64,000 nt of DNA from Sabethes cyaneus (GCF_943734655.1 NC_071355.1:25612768-25676767), one strand, 5' to 3'; shown: positions 12,450-26,600, counted from the first letter of the stretch. Numbers and translations: made by a program. Notes: a model not told the origin generated them from the sequence alone.

Positions 12450-13927
12450 ACGAACCATGCGAGCTGTACTGCACCAACTCGGAGGACACCATCATCGTTC
12501 CGTTCGGGGACAACGCCGCGGACGGAACACCGTGCAATCTGGGCTCGAACGATATGTGCATTGGCGGCATCTGCCGCCGGGTGGGCTGCGATTGGATTGT
12601 GGATTCTAACACCACCGAAGATCAGTGCGGTGTTTGCGGTGGCAACGGGGACAGTTGCACCGTCATTCAGGGCAACTTCACCAAGAAGGTCAACATGACC
12701 GACGGGTTCTACGATGTGCTGCAGATTCCGGCCGGTGCGCGGAACATCCTGGTGGAGGAGATGGGACCGTCGAAGAATTTCATCGGTATCGGAAAGGCGA
12801 ATAGTAAAGATTACTATCTGAATGGCAATAGGTTAGTTTGATGGTTTCACAAAGTGAAATTTCGATTACTGAATCGGTGTCATTTTTTCAGATTGATTCA
12901 GATGCCTGGAGAGTACGAAATTGCTGGCAGCCTGGGGCTGTACGATCGCGAAGAGGAACAGGAAAAGATCAAAATTCCCGGACCGATCACCGATGATATC
13001 ACAATATCGGTAAATGTTGTAACCGTTTACTTGATTTTCGTTGTCGCAATCGTTGCCGTTTCGGTAAAATTTCAATTTCATTCAAATCAGTACACGCTTC
13101 TTGAAAGATAGAATCGATACCAACTTTGCTGATTTAGATTTTGCTTCTATTATGGTTGAACAGATAACGAATCTTCTCTCTACTTTGAGGATAAAGGCTA
13201 ACAACCTTCACTTGCTGCATGACACGCTAGAATCTAATTTGGCTCGAAATTTATTTCCACGGTTTTTGTTTTTGTGCGGGTCAGTGGCGTAGCAGCTAGT
13301 TGCTTTAATTTTAAGTTCCCATCCGATCTGTTCAACTTAGCCTACGTCACTGACCGTTACAATCACCAATTTTAATTCATTTCCTACACGCGACAGGTCA
13401 TCATGAAGAAGAAGAACAACCACGCCGGAATACGGTACGAGTACACGCTGTCATCGACGAATTCAAGCCGCAATCAATCGCCTTACTACTGGAAACTGAC
13501 AGATTGGTCGCTGTGTTCCGTCACCTGTGGAGGTGGCAAGCAGCACCGTGAATCCGTTTGTCATCACCGTGGGGAGGGCATCGTTGACGATAGCTTCTGC
13601 GAGCAGAATGCTCACAACAAACATCACGACCGGATGGCACGGGAATGCAACGAGGATCCCTGTCCGGCGAACTGGTGGGTCGGCCCGTGGCAGATATGCT
13701 CCGTGACCTGCCGAAAACCGACCGATCCGAATCCGGTACGGAAGCGAACGATTCTGTGTGCCGATAAGAGTACCAACGCCCTGCCGGACAGCCGGTGCGA
13801 AGGTAAGAAACGACCACCGGATACCGAACCCTGTCCGGGCCGGGTGCCACTCTGCAAGGAGTTGCTCGATATGCAGATCATGGTGGAGGACGTTCCATCC
13901 GAGTACGTCGAAAACAATGTCATCTGA
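12450..13927 (+). CDS. ADAMTS-family protein, C-terminal three exons (5' part outside window)
   Basis: Three exons join in frame: 12450-12831 (acceptor ...TTCCAG, donor GTTAGT), 12892-13009 (acceptor TTTTTTCAG, donor GTAAAT) and 13397-13927 (acceptor CGACAG, stop TGA). The first exon enters in mid-codon, so coding exons exist upstream; none was found between 1 and 12450. Order seen: end of the ADAMTS cysteine-rich module with WIVDSNTTEDQCGVCGGNGD, then a spacer (DGFYDVLQIPAGARNI), then thrombospondin type-1 repeat 1 (WSLCSVTCGGG) and repeat 2 (VGPWQICSVTC), then a short tail ending ENNVI. By family knowledge these modules anchor a secreted zinc metalloprotease to extracellular matrix, and CSVTCGG fits the O-fucosylation consensus. 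Whether the missing half has an active protease domain or is an ADAMTS-like protein cannot be told here. Codon use is GC-rich, unlike the surrounding repeats. Confidence 0.9.
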
Positions 13928-14372
13928 CAGGACGGCGGGGCCAATGTGCGAATTACTGTTTAACAGTTGGTATTATGTTATATTAACATTTATCGTAGTT
14001 TAGCGCAGCATTTTTCCTAAGATAAGAGATTTTTCTATTGAATCGTACTTACATTCTCCGTGAAAAAGTATTATTTTAAAGCAACAGATACGCAGATACT
14101 CTCACCAGACAGAAACTATCAAACAAATGGCAGCAGCTGCTAGTGCAAAACCTAGTTTAGAATGGATGAATTTCCACACAGAAATATTCAACAGTTTACC
14201 TGTTGGTATGGCATGTTTTAAAAGTTATATATTTACAGTGTATTTAAAAGAATTAGTTTAAGGAAGAGCAATCGCTACAACCGCAAAGCAAATGCTAGCT
14301 TTTTACTGCATGTTTAATACTAAACTTCTGCCTTTGGCAGAACATTTTACAATCAGGACAAAATCAAACACA

Positions 14373-14378
14373 AATAAA
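14373..14378 (+). terminator. Candidate polyadenylation signal AATAAA of the ADAMTS-family gene
   Basis: First AATAAA on the + strand after the stop at 13927, giving a 3' UTR of roughly 450-470 nt. It lies beyond the likely polyA signal of the convergent gene, so the two transcripts would overlap in antisense. Signal position only; no transcript evidence. Confidence 0.4.
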
Positions 14379-14505
14379 TACGAAATCTCTTACACTAGAG
14401 CACTTTCATTTGATGAAAGAACTTCTCCCCTTTTGAGAATGTTGGCGTGGAATGGCGGAATGCACGTCAAAATAGACGTGCTCGGTTTGAATAGGAATGC
14501 AACCT

Positions 14506-14642
14506 CTAGAAGCGTGTGTTGTCGGGCATTTTTACAAAATAGGCCACCTTATCACGTGGAACGTGATAATTGTGTATCCAGCGGTTACCCTTCCGCAGCG
14601 AACCGTCGATGCCGTCCTTCCAGACACCGTGAGGCAGATAGA
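14506..14642 (-). CDS. GH31 gene terminal coding exon
   Basis: Acceptor TTTTTATTTTTAG; encodes VYLPHGVWKDGIDG, RWIHNYHVPRDKVAYFVKMP and ends NTRF then TAG. This is the usual C-terminal strand of MYORG-like proteins. Only a 49-base intron separates it from exon 6. A candidate polyA signal ATTAAA lies at 14318-14313. Confidence 0.88.
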
Positions 14643-17600
14643 CTAAAAATAAAAATGGTTAGGTTGAACCAAATTACAATCAAAATCAGAGACTCACCTT
14701 CACGACTAATATCGGCACGATAAAGGATCGGCGCCACAATCATCCCATCCCCAATCGAGAACTCGTCGTCGATGTACAAACAGTTCACATCGGTCGAATC
14801 CATCATCCAGAGCGGCCTGATGATCGGCAATCCTTCGTCCATGGCTTCACTGGAATATTTCTCCAGCAGTGGGACGACGGTTTTCTGACGAATTGCCGAC
14901 AGCTCCTTGGCAATTTCCGTGACCGTATCGTTTTTGTACTCCGACGGAAGGTGAGTGAACCGGAGCACCGGCAGGAAGGTAGCCATCTGCAGCCAGCGAA
15001 TGTACAGCTCCACCTCCGGTAGGGGTGGACTGGCCAGGGAATAAAATGAGTACATTTTATGAAGCTTTTCCGTTGGCAGCAGAAAGTCGCCTCCCACGGG
15101 CCCAGGCATTACGAAGGGAAACCCAATGACGCCGTACGACAGCAGTGTAGGAATGATGGTCTGCAAACCACACCAGCTACTGTTGACCGGAGGAAGGCTA
15201 ACGAAAGCTGGTGGCCGTGGCACGGAAACGGCACTGGAGACTCCGAAAATGTTCAGATTACCTTCAAAGCGGCTCATGAATACATTCTTGTACTGATCAG
15301 GATTTTCCAGCATGCTCGAGCACTGATAGTACCGAGGAATGTTGAAGGCATTTCCAAAATCCAAATAGAAAGAGTCTATTCCAAGATTTTCAACAATTTT
15401 TTGCAGTTTATCCTTCAACCACGTGACTGTTGCATTATTAGTTATATCTATAACACCAGCACTAGCAAGACTCTTAAATCGAGTCAAGGCAGGAATACTT
15501 CGTTCGGATTCTCGTTCGTAAATCAGCAGCTTCTTCGAGACGGTTTCCAAGAAATTCACGCTTTCGGTGCTAATGAACGGTTGAATCGACAGTGAGATTC
15601 GGAATCCTCTTCGATGAAGGATATTCACAGTATCCTCCAGCGTTGCGAAGCGATCAGCATCCAGCGTGAAATCCCCAATATGCTTCTGCCAAAACTCATT
15701 CAACAAGACATGTCCCAACCGCAGATAACCCGATGCAATTACATTTTCAGTGTAATTATAAATTGCAGTCTCCGTCAGTTCCTCCTGGCTGGATGCCGGT
15801 ATCTGCCATACCGGTTCCCTGAGCAATGATTTTATGATCGCATTGTCATTCTCTGTCAAACCATCCCAAAGACTCTTTTGCAGCAAACCATTGTGCAGCG
15901 TTTTCATGTCAGGTCCAGTACAAATCTCATAATTCAACTCAGGATACTGGGATAGTCTATTGACAAATGCGAAATTATCATTTCGGCCTTGCAGGCAGAA
16001 TTTGTTATTGGCATTATGATTAATACTGACATAAAGTGGAGTTCGATCGTCAACCCGTATCGCAATGCCCTTCGAGTTCAGAAAATACCTCTTAACAGCA
16101 TTTCCCCACTGCTGGGCATTAATATCTCCAGTGATGAACGGAGCAAAATCAAACGAAGCTTTACTCAACGGATAATCTATACCTCTAGGAAGCCCCCCAC
16201 CATACCAGAAACCACGATCCTCTCCAATGTCGAAACAATCGGTGGGATAGTAGTTATCCGTAAGTGTTTCCCAACTAAAACTGTAGCACTTAATTTCCGG
16301 CGTAGCCGTTTTCACCGAATTCATGTACAATCGTGCCATGGAATTCCACTCGTAGCAAACACTGCCATCATCTCGCAAATCCTCGGCCAAACAATTGTAA
16401 GGTTTCTCGATGAAGCTCGCCACGCCCAGGACGCCCGTAAGCAGGTCGGCTCCCTTTGCATCCAGAATCCGCAGCGCTCGGGTTGTCTTCTGTAGCTTTA
16501 CATTCTCAAAGTAGGACCTAGCCAACAGCTTCTGCTGGTACATGACGTTTGCGTAGCCAATCTTCAATTAGAAAACAGATAATTAAAAACATATTTAAAC
16601 AACCATGATAGCTGCATTCATTAGACATCTGATACGGCGGAACTAAATACCGCGCTGCCGCTGCCGATGCCCTTTCGATAAGTGCAAATATTGATTGTTT
16701 ATACTCACGAGAAAAACGATGATAAGAAACAGCATGCCGACAAAGACGCGCAGTTTGTAGTCTTTGGTTTCGCGCCGCTTCTTGCGTATCATGGCCGGAA
16801 CGTTCTGCAAAACGATGGGAAATTTCATTAAGTACCTAGTTAGTAAACCTATAGATTCGGTGCAATTAAATATCACAAGCCATCCCACATCTGGGCCTTG
16901 CACAGCGGTATGTAAGCGACCCATTGTGCACTCTATAAACAAAGCTGTAAACCAAAGGAACACTAAACATGCTCAAAATATTAGAAAGTAAATTGTACAA
17001 AAACACCAGCACTCTGCTAAACAATTATCTTTTAGCATCAAAGAAACGAATTTACCCTTGCCCTGTGAGCCGAAAGCTCCTCCAGAGCTTTGAGATTCCA
17101 AACGAAATAAAATATTATAACTGTGAAATAGTAGTTTCAGTAAGATTTTGATAACAGTAATTTGGTAAAAAAACAACATTAACTTTTGAGTCTGCGATGG
17201 ACTCGAACAGTAATTGTAATTAAGAGAATAACGACACCACTTTTTGATACCAGACATCGACATTAGAGTGAAACGTATGCCAGGAGGAGAGTTTTGCATT
17301 TCTCTTAACAAATGGTACGACGACCAGATGATGCTGAATCTAATGAATATGGCAGGTAGGATAAAACTTTTTGCGTTTCTGAGGTATGGCTAAAGAACTA
17401 GCGACTAACGATGGCGCATGGCCGGTTATTAGTTTGCTGACGCTTTCGACCCACAAAAGGTTACCAAAGAATTGGTGAATAGGGAAAAAAATCAAAAATT
17501 TTGTATGATCTAGATTATCTAGAACATAGCTTTTTTGAGTTTTCTAGCAAAAGCAAAGCAAACCACAATTTTGAAGCTAATTTCCGCATTCGGAAATCGT

Positions 17601-20600
17601 CAATCAGTTTTTTATGCGACAGGCTTCGCAGCCAGCGGTTGAAGTACAGGAAACTTGCGGGGCTAGTGCTACGATCCTATGGACACTTACAGCCTCGCCC
17701 GGCCGAGATTCTAACATATTTTGGCGTCAATCGATCTTTCACGCATCGACCCCAATAAAGAGAACTATTGATTTTTATATGCGCGCTATTGAAAATTTGT
17801 TAACCTCAGTTTGATCATTAACAGTGCGACCGCAGACAAACGTGCGCTTGATAAAGGATAAATTAGTTTTTTTCTCGCTTTTCAAAATTGAGTCGATATC
17901 TTCTATTCTCCTCGATTCTCAACCTCCCAAGAAGGTTAGACATAACTGCAGACGTATGGTGGGCTCTGAAAATAATCTCATTTCTTAGTGATTTTACTGT
18001 AAAGCGCAGAGAATTCGTAGGGCAGTATACGACGATCTTTTTGGGGGCTCGTGCTGATACGAATCAAATCCGACCATTACCATCCGACAAATCCCCCAGA
18101 AATGTCCAGAGTCAACGTGCCCACGCATCATATTTTCCTGGATTTCAGGGCACCATACGATACAGTCGAGCGCGAACAGCTATGACAGAAAATGCACGAG
18201 TACGGATTTGCGGACAAACTGACGCGGCTGGTCTCAGCTACCCTGGAGCGAGTGATGTGCTACGTGCGTGTTTCGAGGGCACTTTCGAGTTCTTTCGAAT
18301 CGCGCAGAGGCTTGCGGAGAATGATCTTCAGCAAGAGTAACCAATTCCTAATCTTCACAGTCGACATCGGCATCATTACTAGAAACCTTGGGACGGCGGA
18401 GGGAATCTACGCTAGACTAAAATGGAGTCTAGAAGGATTGGGTAACAAATCAATGCGTCAAAAACCAAATATATGGTAGGAAGAGGCTCCAGAAAAAACA
18501 ACGTTTCCTCCCATTGGAAGTGGTTTATGAGTTCGTATAATTGGGATCTATGGATACTATGGACAATAATAAGCGTAAGGATATTGAACGACGCATCCGA
18601 GGTGGAAGTCGAGCCTACTCTTCCCTCCGCAGGATGCTTTGATCAAGGACCATACGCCGCCGCACAAAGCTGATGATGGTTTTTTACATAATCAGACTAA
18701 TCAGACCGGTAGTCCTCTGCGGACTTGAGACAGTAATTTAGCTTATGGAAGACATACGTGCACTTGTCCTATGTGAACGAAAGGTGATGCAGACTAATTT
18801 TGGCGGAGCACAAAGGAAAAGCGGAGAGTGGCTTAGGCGTATGAATCACGTACTACAAGCACTACTTGGTAAGATTCATATCTATTGCAGGAAAAAATTG
18901 GGAGACTACGGTGGACCAGGCACGTCGCAAGGATGCCGAACGACTGCAGTGAAACCCGTTCTCTTCAAGAATCCCACCGGCACTAGGAATAGAAGGGCCC
19001 AGCGTGCTTGATGGCTCGACCAGTTTGAAGTGGAGAAGAATTCTTGATACGGCAAGAGCTACCCCTACCTGCAGAGGTGTAAAATTTAATCAGAATGTTT
19101 CAATAACGAGTTCTAAATATACAACATAGGAAAAATGTATGCGCATTGTCTACACAGAAAAAAATAACAGAAAAATTGAGAAATTATGGACATTTCCGTA
19201 AAGGTGCGAAAAATTCACGAAAAAAAATGTTGCTGAAGGTTGAGAATTTTTTTTTGTTTCAAGCCAACAAAATTATTCAGTGTTTGACCCATTTGATATT
19301 TTTTTGATATTGCACTTTTTGTATTTTTTAGAAATGTTTAAAATCAATTTTTTTTGACTAAAAACCTTTATTTTATGTTTCAATGTCCACCATTTTGTTA
19401 TGCGTTCGAATTTTAAAAAAGGATGGGTCAAACACGAGATAATTTAATATACTTTCATGTCGTTTTCAAATTTTCAAATTTTAGACTCGCAAACCGCTCG
19501 ACGGATTTTGATGAAACTTGGCATACACATTGCGTATGATGTGAGGAATGTTGTTAGCATGGTTTGAGACCCCTCCTCCCACTAGTAGGGGGGCTCCCAT
19601 ACAAATCAAACACAAATTTCTGAATAACTTGGAAACTAATCAAGCAAATGAAACCAAATTTGGCAAGTGAAACTTTTTGGAGACAGAAATTATTTCTATG
19701 GTAGATTGAGATCCCTCCTTTCTCTAATACAAATAAAGCACAAATTTCCTCATAACTCGACTATTATTCAAGCAAATGAAACCAAATTTGGCATGTGGAG
19801 GTTTTTAGAGACAGGACTTCTTTTCATGGTAATTTGAGGCCCCTCCCTTCTCTATAAGGGGGGGGGCTTCCATACAAATGAAACACATATTTTTGCATAA
19901 CTCGGGAACCAAATTTGACATCTGAAAGTTTTTGGAGACAAAAATTTTTTCTATGCTGGATTAAGACCCCTCCTTCCTCTAAGAGGGGGAGGCTCCCATA
20001 CAAGTAAACCACACATTTCCTTATAACTCGACTATAAATCAAGCAAATGAAACCAAAATTGGCATGTGGTGGTTTCTAGAGATAAGATTTTTTCTATGGT
20101 TGTTTGAGACCCCTCCCCCCTCTAGAAGGGGGGGGGGGGCTCTTATGCAAATGAAACACATTTCTGCCTAACTCGGGAATTAATCAAGAAAATGGAACCA
20201 AATTTGTCATCTGAAGGATGCAGAAGTTTTTTCTATGATGGATTAACCTGCTTCCTCTAAGAGGGGGAGCTCCCATACAAGTAAAACACAAATTTCCTCA
20301 TAACTCGACTATTTTTATGGCCGATTGAGACACCTCTCCTCTCTGGAAGGGAGGAGGGGGGCTCCCATACAAAAATTCAAAAAGTAATGGAACTCGAGAT
20401 TTTTTTGATTCTTCCATTAGTCAATAACAATACCACCAAAAACTACCTTTAGTAGCACTAGATGATTCAGGGCGAGACGGCCGCAGGCCACGAGTGTTTC
20501 CGTCCATACTAAAATATAGAATAAATTTGGAACAAAATTGTTAATATTAAATCGGTGATTACTCTAAGTCTATGTTTTTTGACCAGTGTTAACCTACTTC

Positions 20601-23600
20601 AAACGAATGAACTGATATTTTATTGTGATTATGCCAACATTACCGTTTTAAGGGTTAGTAATAAAACCCAAATTGTTACGTGGGATTAGAAATTTGCGGT
20701 ATGAATACCGTGGTTTGTCAAAAAGACAGCTCTTGGTGGCAAGATTATAATTAAGCAAATCTTCAGCATTATTCATCTACCTCCTTTTTAGAATGGCGTA
20801 GCAACGCGCGCCGGGTCCTCTAATATTAGTATAAAATGCAATGTTTCGAATGCAAAAAACCCGATTCAATTTGCCTTTCGCGTTATCGAGAAAAAAATAT
20901 TTGAAAAAAGGCAAAAAATATGGTGTGAAAGGTACTTAAAGGTACTTAAAGCATTTCCAGTTCAAATAGCAAAACCGTTTGACTCGACTTTTACTGATTG
21001 TAATGAAAATTACCTTATATGTTGGACACCACGCAAGGATTCATTTTCTAGTGGACATGATTTTTTTTCATTAACTTCACTTTACAAAAGGGCGTATTGG
21101 AAAACGAGATTATTTATTTTCAAAAAACCATATCACAGACAAACAGACATAACTCTTGCAAGAAAAATCAACAAAAATTATCGTACCTCACATTTAGCCT
21201 GAACACTAGCACCATCTATGCTCGACATTCCCAAATATCAGATAGCAACAGGAGTATCCCTCGAAGTAGCAAGTATTTTTTATGGGGAATTCCCCTTCTT
21301 TCGTCAAAAAGCACCGCTTTGCCCAAACGGAGACATTCCCAACTAACCTCAAATTTGAAATGGCGGTTTATTCGGTACGAAGAATGGAAAGCGAGTGTTA
21401 TGTCTGTTTGTCTGTGACCATATCTTTAAATCTACTCTAAAGAAAAAGTCGTAGGAAATTGAGCTTATCCAGTAAAAACACTGAGCGAAGAAAACCTTGC
21501 CAAATCATGATAAAAATCATAAAATGTGGATTATCTCAAAACTTTCCGCACCGAAGATAGCTTAAATTATGCCCACTCGCCCCTAACACCCGCTGTTCTA
21601 GCATCCTTGTCAACAGTCCTCATCCAACGGGTACGGGGTCTGCCTCAAAGTGGACGGCCTCTGTCGGGTTCTCTGCAAAATATTGTTTTCGCAGGTCTCC
21701 CATCCGGCATCCTTGCTACGTGGCCAGTCCACTGTAGCCTGCCATGTTTTATTCCCTTCATATATCCCCATCTTTGTATAGAGCAGTTCAACGTGAAATA
21801 GGTAAATGACAAAATTTGAACCTTTCTGATTTAGATGAACCTTTACAAACGTATTTGATAGGAGGAAATATGCACCTTCAACAGGTTTTGGCACCATTTT
21901 GATTCAAGATTCATTTTTAAAAAGGGGGTATTTATTTTCAAGCGTATTATGTTTGAAAGATTTATCTCGAAAACTATCGATTGTTCAAAAATTATGTCTA
22001 AGCAAAAATAGTAGAAAATTGATTCCTACACATGGATAAAATATGCACTGAAAAATTTTTTTTTGCCGATTTTTCAAAAATTTAAAAATAAAACTTAAAA
22101 TTAAAATATCAATAATATACCATTTTTAATTTTTTTTTAAATAGAAGTAAACCTTTAAAAATTATTCTGAGATGGAGCAACTTTTATGAACGGTGTAGCG
22201 TAAAAATTTTTTTTTGCCACAAAAACGGAAAGCTTTTTGCGTTCAGTGCACTATTCGGCACAATACTACCCCCCGGTCAAAATCTAGTACGCGCACCACT
22301 GCGCATAACGCACAACGGAACGCACAACGAAACGTCAAAAAATCATCGTGGTTGGCACTCCTGAAGTTGAACTTGGAACGTGTTCGGACGCAAAAAAAAG
22401 GGCGAGCTACGAAGAAAAAAGTCAACGGTACCGGTAATCGATACGATCGCTTTTCCTGGCAAATTCCCGTGCTAGCGGGGGGACGTGCTGGCGACTGCGC
22501 GAAAAACGGGCTAAACGTTAAATAGAAAAATTCTATTCACACCCAGCCAGGTGGTTTAAATGTGAGTGCGTGAATGTGAGTTAGAAATCGGTGTGGTTTG
22601 TAAAAAAGGCTTTCGAGGTCATGCGTGTGTGGCTTTGCTTGAATTGCCAACCGTGGGCAAGCGGGCTCTCGCGGCCGTCACTAGAGTGAGTGCGTGCGCG
22701 GAAGCGCCCAGGAAAACTTCAGCCAAATCCCAGTAGGAATTACCCGATTTGCAACACCACGTGGAAGGAGTGGTATCGTGGTGGCTGTCTTCGCAGTGAA
22801 CCGTCTCAGCAGACCTGTTTCGAGTTCGCCGCGGCAAAAGGGTGACGTGCTCCATCGCGATCGAGGAACAGGAACAGCCGATGTTGAGGAGGAACTACTA
22901 CTAACCGGGTAACGCGGGTCAGGTAAGTGGCAAAGTGGTAAAGTTACGGGATAGGGACAAAATCGTTACAACGGACTTCGTAGAACAACAACTTTCATGA
23001 TTTTTTTCTAAGTTGGGATTTATCAAGTAATATGAATTTTTAATACAAATAACAATTCTTTACGTTCTTTAATTTACAACAAAATTAGTCATAATAATTA
23101 TTTTTCTAAATGTAGCCGTTCTCGATATATTCAGAGAAAAAACTGGATTTATTTTAATTTTTTATTTGAAATACTTCTTTTTCATATGTTACTTCAGTTA
23201 CTCCACTGTTTCTATAAAATTTCTAATAACTATATTTAATTTTCTACAACTTATCCGAATACACCTTATTGATTAAACTTTTCGCTTTTGAGTTGTGGGT
23301 AAACTGAAAACTGTATTCGAAAAAACTGGTCACACTGAGTAGTTAGTAACTTTTTACCGCGTGAGTAAACATAACAGAAATTTTGACTAAAAATAGTTGG
23401 AAGTATGTTGTTTATATCGGTAGAATTCTAACAAAATAGATTAAGAGATTACAACAATATCTTTGGAACAAGAGAAAGTATGCAAAATACATTCTTCTAC
23501 TTTCTTCTAAAATCGAAATGCTTCTCATCGATGGAGCGGTAAACAGCTCAAAATCGAACACTGAACCGTATCCCAAGTAATCAGACGTTCAAGAAGCGAT

Positions 23601-26600
23601 TGTATAACATTTCGCCGAATACCATTTCGCGGAAAACCAATTCGCGGATGACCATAAAGCGGAATATACTGTTTCGCGGAAAACCATTTCACGGAAAACA
23701 TTTTCGCGGAAAGTACCATTTCGCGGAAAAAATTTTCGCCGAAAGTACTATTTAACGGAAAACTACCGCTTATTCACTTTTAAAGCAGCAAAAAGCGGCT
23801 TCGCCGCTTTGTATTCAACAAAAGTTAAATCGATGCGAGAACTAGGGAAAACTACCGTGAACGTACCATATTCTGCGCAGCTCCTAATTCTGCGCATTTT
23901 TCTTTATATATGTATTTTTCAACATTGTGGATAGCTATGGCCATTGTGTTATTTTTTATAAATCTCTGTTGAATATTACGCCATTATTCACAAAAGGGCC
24001 ATAATATTTGACAGCGAAATAAATTAAAGTGAAACTGAAAGTATTTTATATGTCAGAAAACAACGTCGTTAGCGCCAACGCTAAAACTGTCCTTCTAGAA
24101 AATTAACAAAATTATGATCGAAATTCTTTGCAATGATCAAATTACCCAGCATAATTAGAAAGAATAATTAGTTTTAGTCATGTTTTAGGCAAAAAGAGTG
24201 ATTGCATGCCTTGTTTTCGTTGGAAAAATGCGATGCAGTAGTGCGCAGATTTAGGCACAGATTTTTTATTCATGTTCCCAATTCTGCGCAGTAACGTATC
24301 CTATGAAGAAATCGCGAAAAAATACGCAACTTCTCCCAAATGGCTGAGGTATAGAGGCATAGAAATTCAAGTAGAACCTTTAACTTGCATTGATTGGAAT
24401 CCTGTGTTACGGCTCGGGGTCCGAACCTACGAACGCCAATTCATGGAACCATGTCTTCTGATTTTTTTTTGACAGTCGAACTTCATTGAGCTGTCAGGGA
24501 GTGGGGAAGTGGTTTCTATATGAAAACACAATTGTTAATATTAGTCTAAAGTATAATGTTCAGTATAGAGAAAACCCGAATGAACTCGCCCTTCACGTTA
24601 TCGACAATAAAATATTTAAAATAAGCCAATCCAAATGATAATAATGTTCCTGTGCCACCTGGACAGCACAAGAAGGCCAGATCATGGATTTAATCATGGT
24701 AATGGCTAATGTCGGATTTTTGATGTGCTTTCAGCGTATAAAGACGTAAACTACATGGTATGAATGTTTATTGTTACTTTTTAGGTGCGCAGAATTAGGA
24801 ACAAACATGCGCAGAATTAGGAACATGGGCAAGAGAGTGCGCAGAATTAGGCACCGTGGATAAGTTTACAAAACGAAAGATATACTCAATTGTTGGTCGA
24901 TTTTTAATTCTCATGTTTTTTACCATATGTTATAGACCGTAGCACTACATGTTGCTGCTATCAACGTTATCAATTTAACTCTAGAATACTTATAATAGCG
25001 GAGGAATCATAAAAATGTCTTAACTGCGCAGAATACGGTACGTTCACGGTAACTAGAGGTCAGTAGACCTAGGAAAACGAATAGGCCTAGACAGATTTGA
25101 TCTCTGCCGACGCTTCGGACGGCGGGTCACCGGCGAACACTCGCCGTTGCCTGCGGCCGGCTCGCCCTGAATCATCTAGGAAACGTTTGCTACTAACATA
25201 GTTTTCCGTGAAACAATATTTTGCGCGAAATGGTTCTTTCCGCCAAACGGTTTTCCGCGGAATAGTGCTTTCCGCGAAAAGGTTTTCGGCGTTTTAGTAG
25301 TTTCCGCGAAATAGTACTTTCCGCGAAAATGTTTTCCGCGAAATGGTATTCCGCGAAACGGTACTCCGCGATATAGTCTTCGGCGAAATGTTATACAACC
25401 GTCGTCGACAGTATTTTATAGAGCGCGAGTTTCGTACGAAGTTGCAGGCTACGGGGCCTCAGCCTCAACCTAGTCAGTTTTGTGGGAAAACCACAATCCG
25501 CCATGGCTCACTTCGTTTAACTGAATCATACGCCGCCTTGAAATCTATAAACCAAAGGTTGGTTGAATTCTCGGAATTTATCGAAAACTTGTTACAAGGT
25601 GAACATTTTATCCGTCGAAGAGCATCCCTCTCGTAAACCACACTGGTATTCACCGACAAAGATCTCCTGCAGCGGCCGCAGTCTATGAAACCGGATGCGG
25701 AAAAGAATTTTGTGTACAGAAATGAAGAGGCTAAAACAGTGATGGCCAAACCGCGGCCCTTCGAGATGATTTGTGCGGCTCGCGGACTGATTTAAGTGAT
25801 TCGAACTTATGAATAAATTTTTTGATGACACAAGGATCACTCAATTCAGACGTAATACCTCGTGCATGTTGTGGATATGAATGCTTTCCGGCCCAAATCT
25901 TGGGGTGATTCCTAGAAATCGGGTTTTGTTGCCGCCCATTTTACATTTGGTTATGCGCAGGAATGGCGAGAGCTCATTGCGGCCCGCGGCATTTATGGGG
26001 TGATCTGACTTGGCCCGCATCACGCGTATGCCCACCACTGGGCGAAAACATCAAACCTATATCTTCATATATTTCTCTGAAAACTGCCCTGCAAATATCA
26101 ATAGTTACAAGTGAATCCAGTGGACAAAAAACACAACCATATACCCGTTAGAGAAAAGATGAAATATCAGCTACTGAAACCTATAAATCCAAGCACATAA
26201 GACTGAAGGAACTTCGCTAAACTCCAACGGTATGAAACTGACTTATAATGTTAATCTGTTTTCCGATGTCGTCTGCCCAGATAGGAACAACGACCAAATC
26301 CATAACCGATATTTTCTTCCGAAACTGGTTTTCAAGTCACGCGACTTGGTGCACATTGCAGTGCTTTATGCCGGTGAATCACCTACCGTGTCAAGATGAC
26401 CACCATCCACCAGCACACACCACACTACACGTGAGCTGGTCGATCGACGATTGTTGATTGTGATTGTGAATATCATCTGAATTGTAGTCGGCGGCGGCGG
26501 CGGCGGCGTCGTCGTCGTCGTTGTCGCCGCCATCGTCGTACGTAGAACATAGCGGAGTGTTACCGGTGCGGTGTGATGCACGGTAGAATCGAGATAATAT

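Noticed and set aside
13521..13944. - strand ORFs over the ADAMTS exon
   Set aside because: Shadows of a GC-rich coding exon with clear family motifs on the + strand.
15059..16495. + strand ORFs of 178 and 168 residues opposite the GH31 exon
   Set aside because: Antisense shadows with no motif, no start context and no splice support.
22694..22912. 72-residue ORF in the candidate first exon
   Set aside because: Low-complexity Arg/Ser/Val content and a stop just before the donor; more like an upstream ORF than a protein.
23793..23809. Stable hairpin AAGCGGCTTCGCCGCTT as a bacterial-type terminator
   Set aside because: Eukaryotic setting; it lies inside a transposable element.
23600..25398. 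Regularly repeated ~20-base units resembling a CRISPR array
   Set aside because: Units are contiguous without unique spacers, face inward at two ends of an inverted-repeat element, and the host is a eukaryote.
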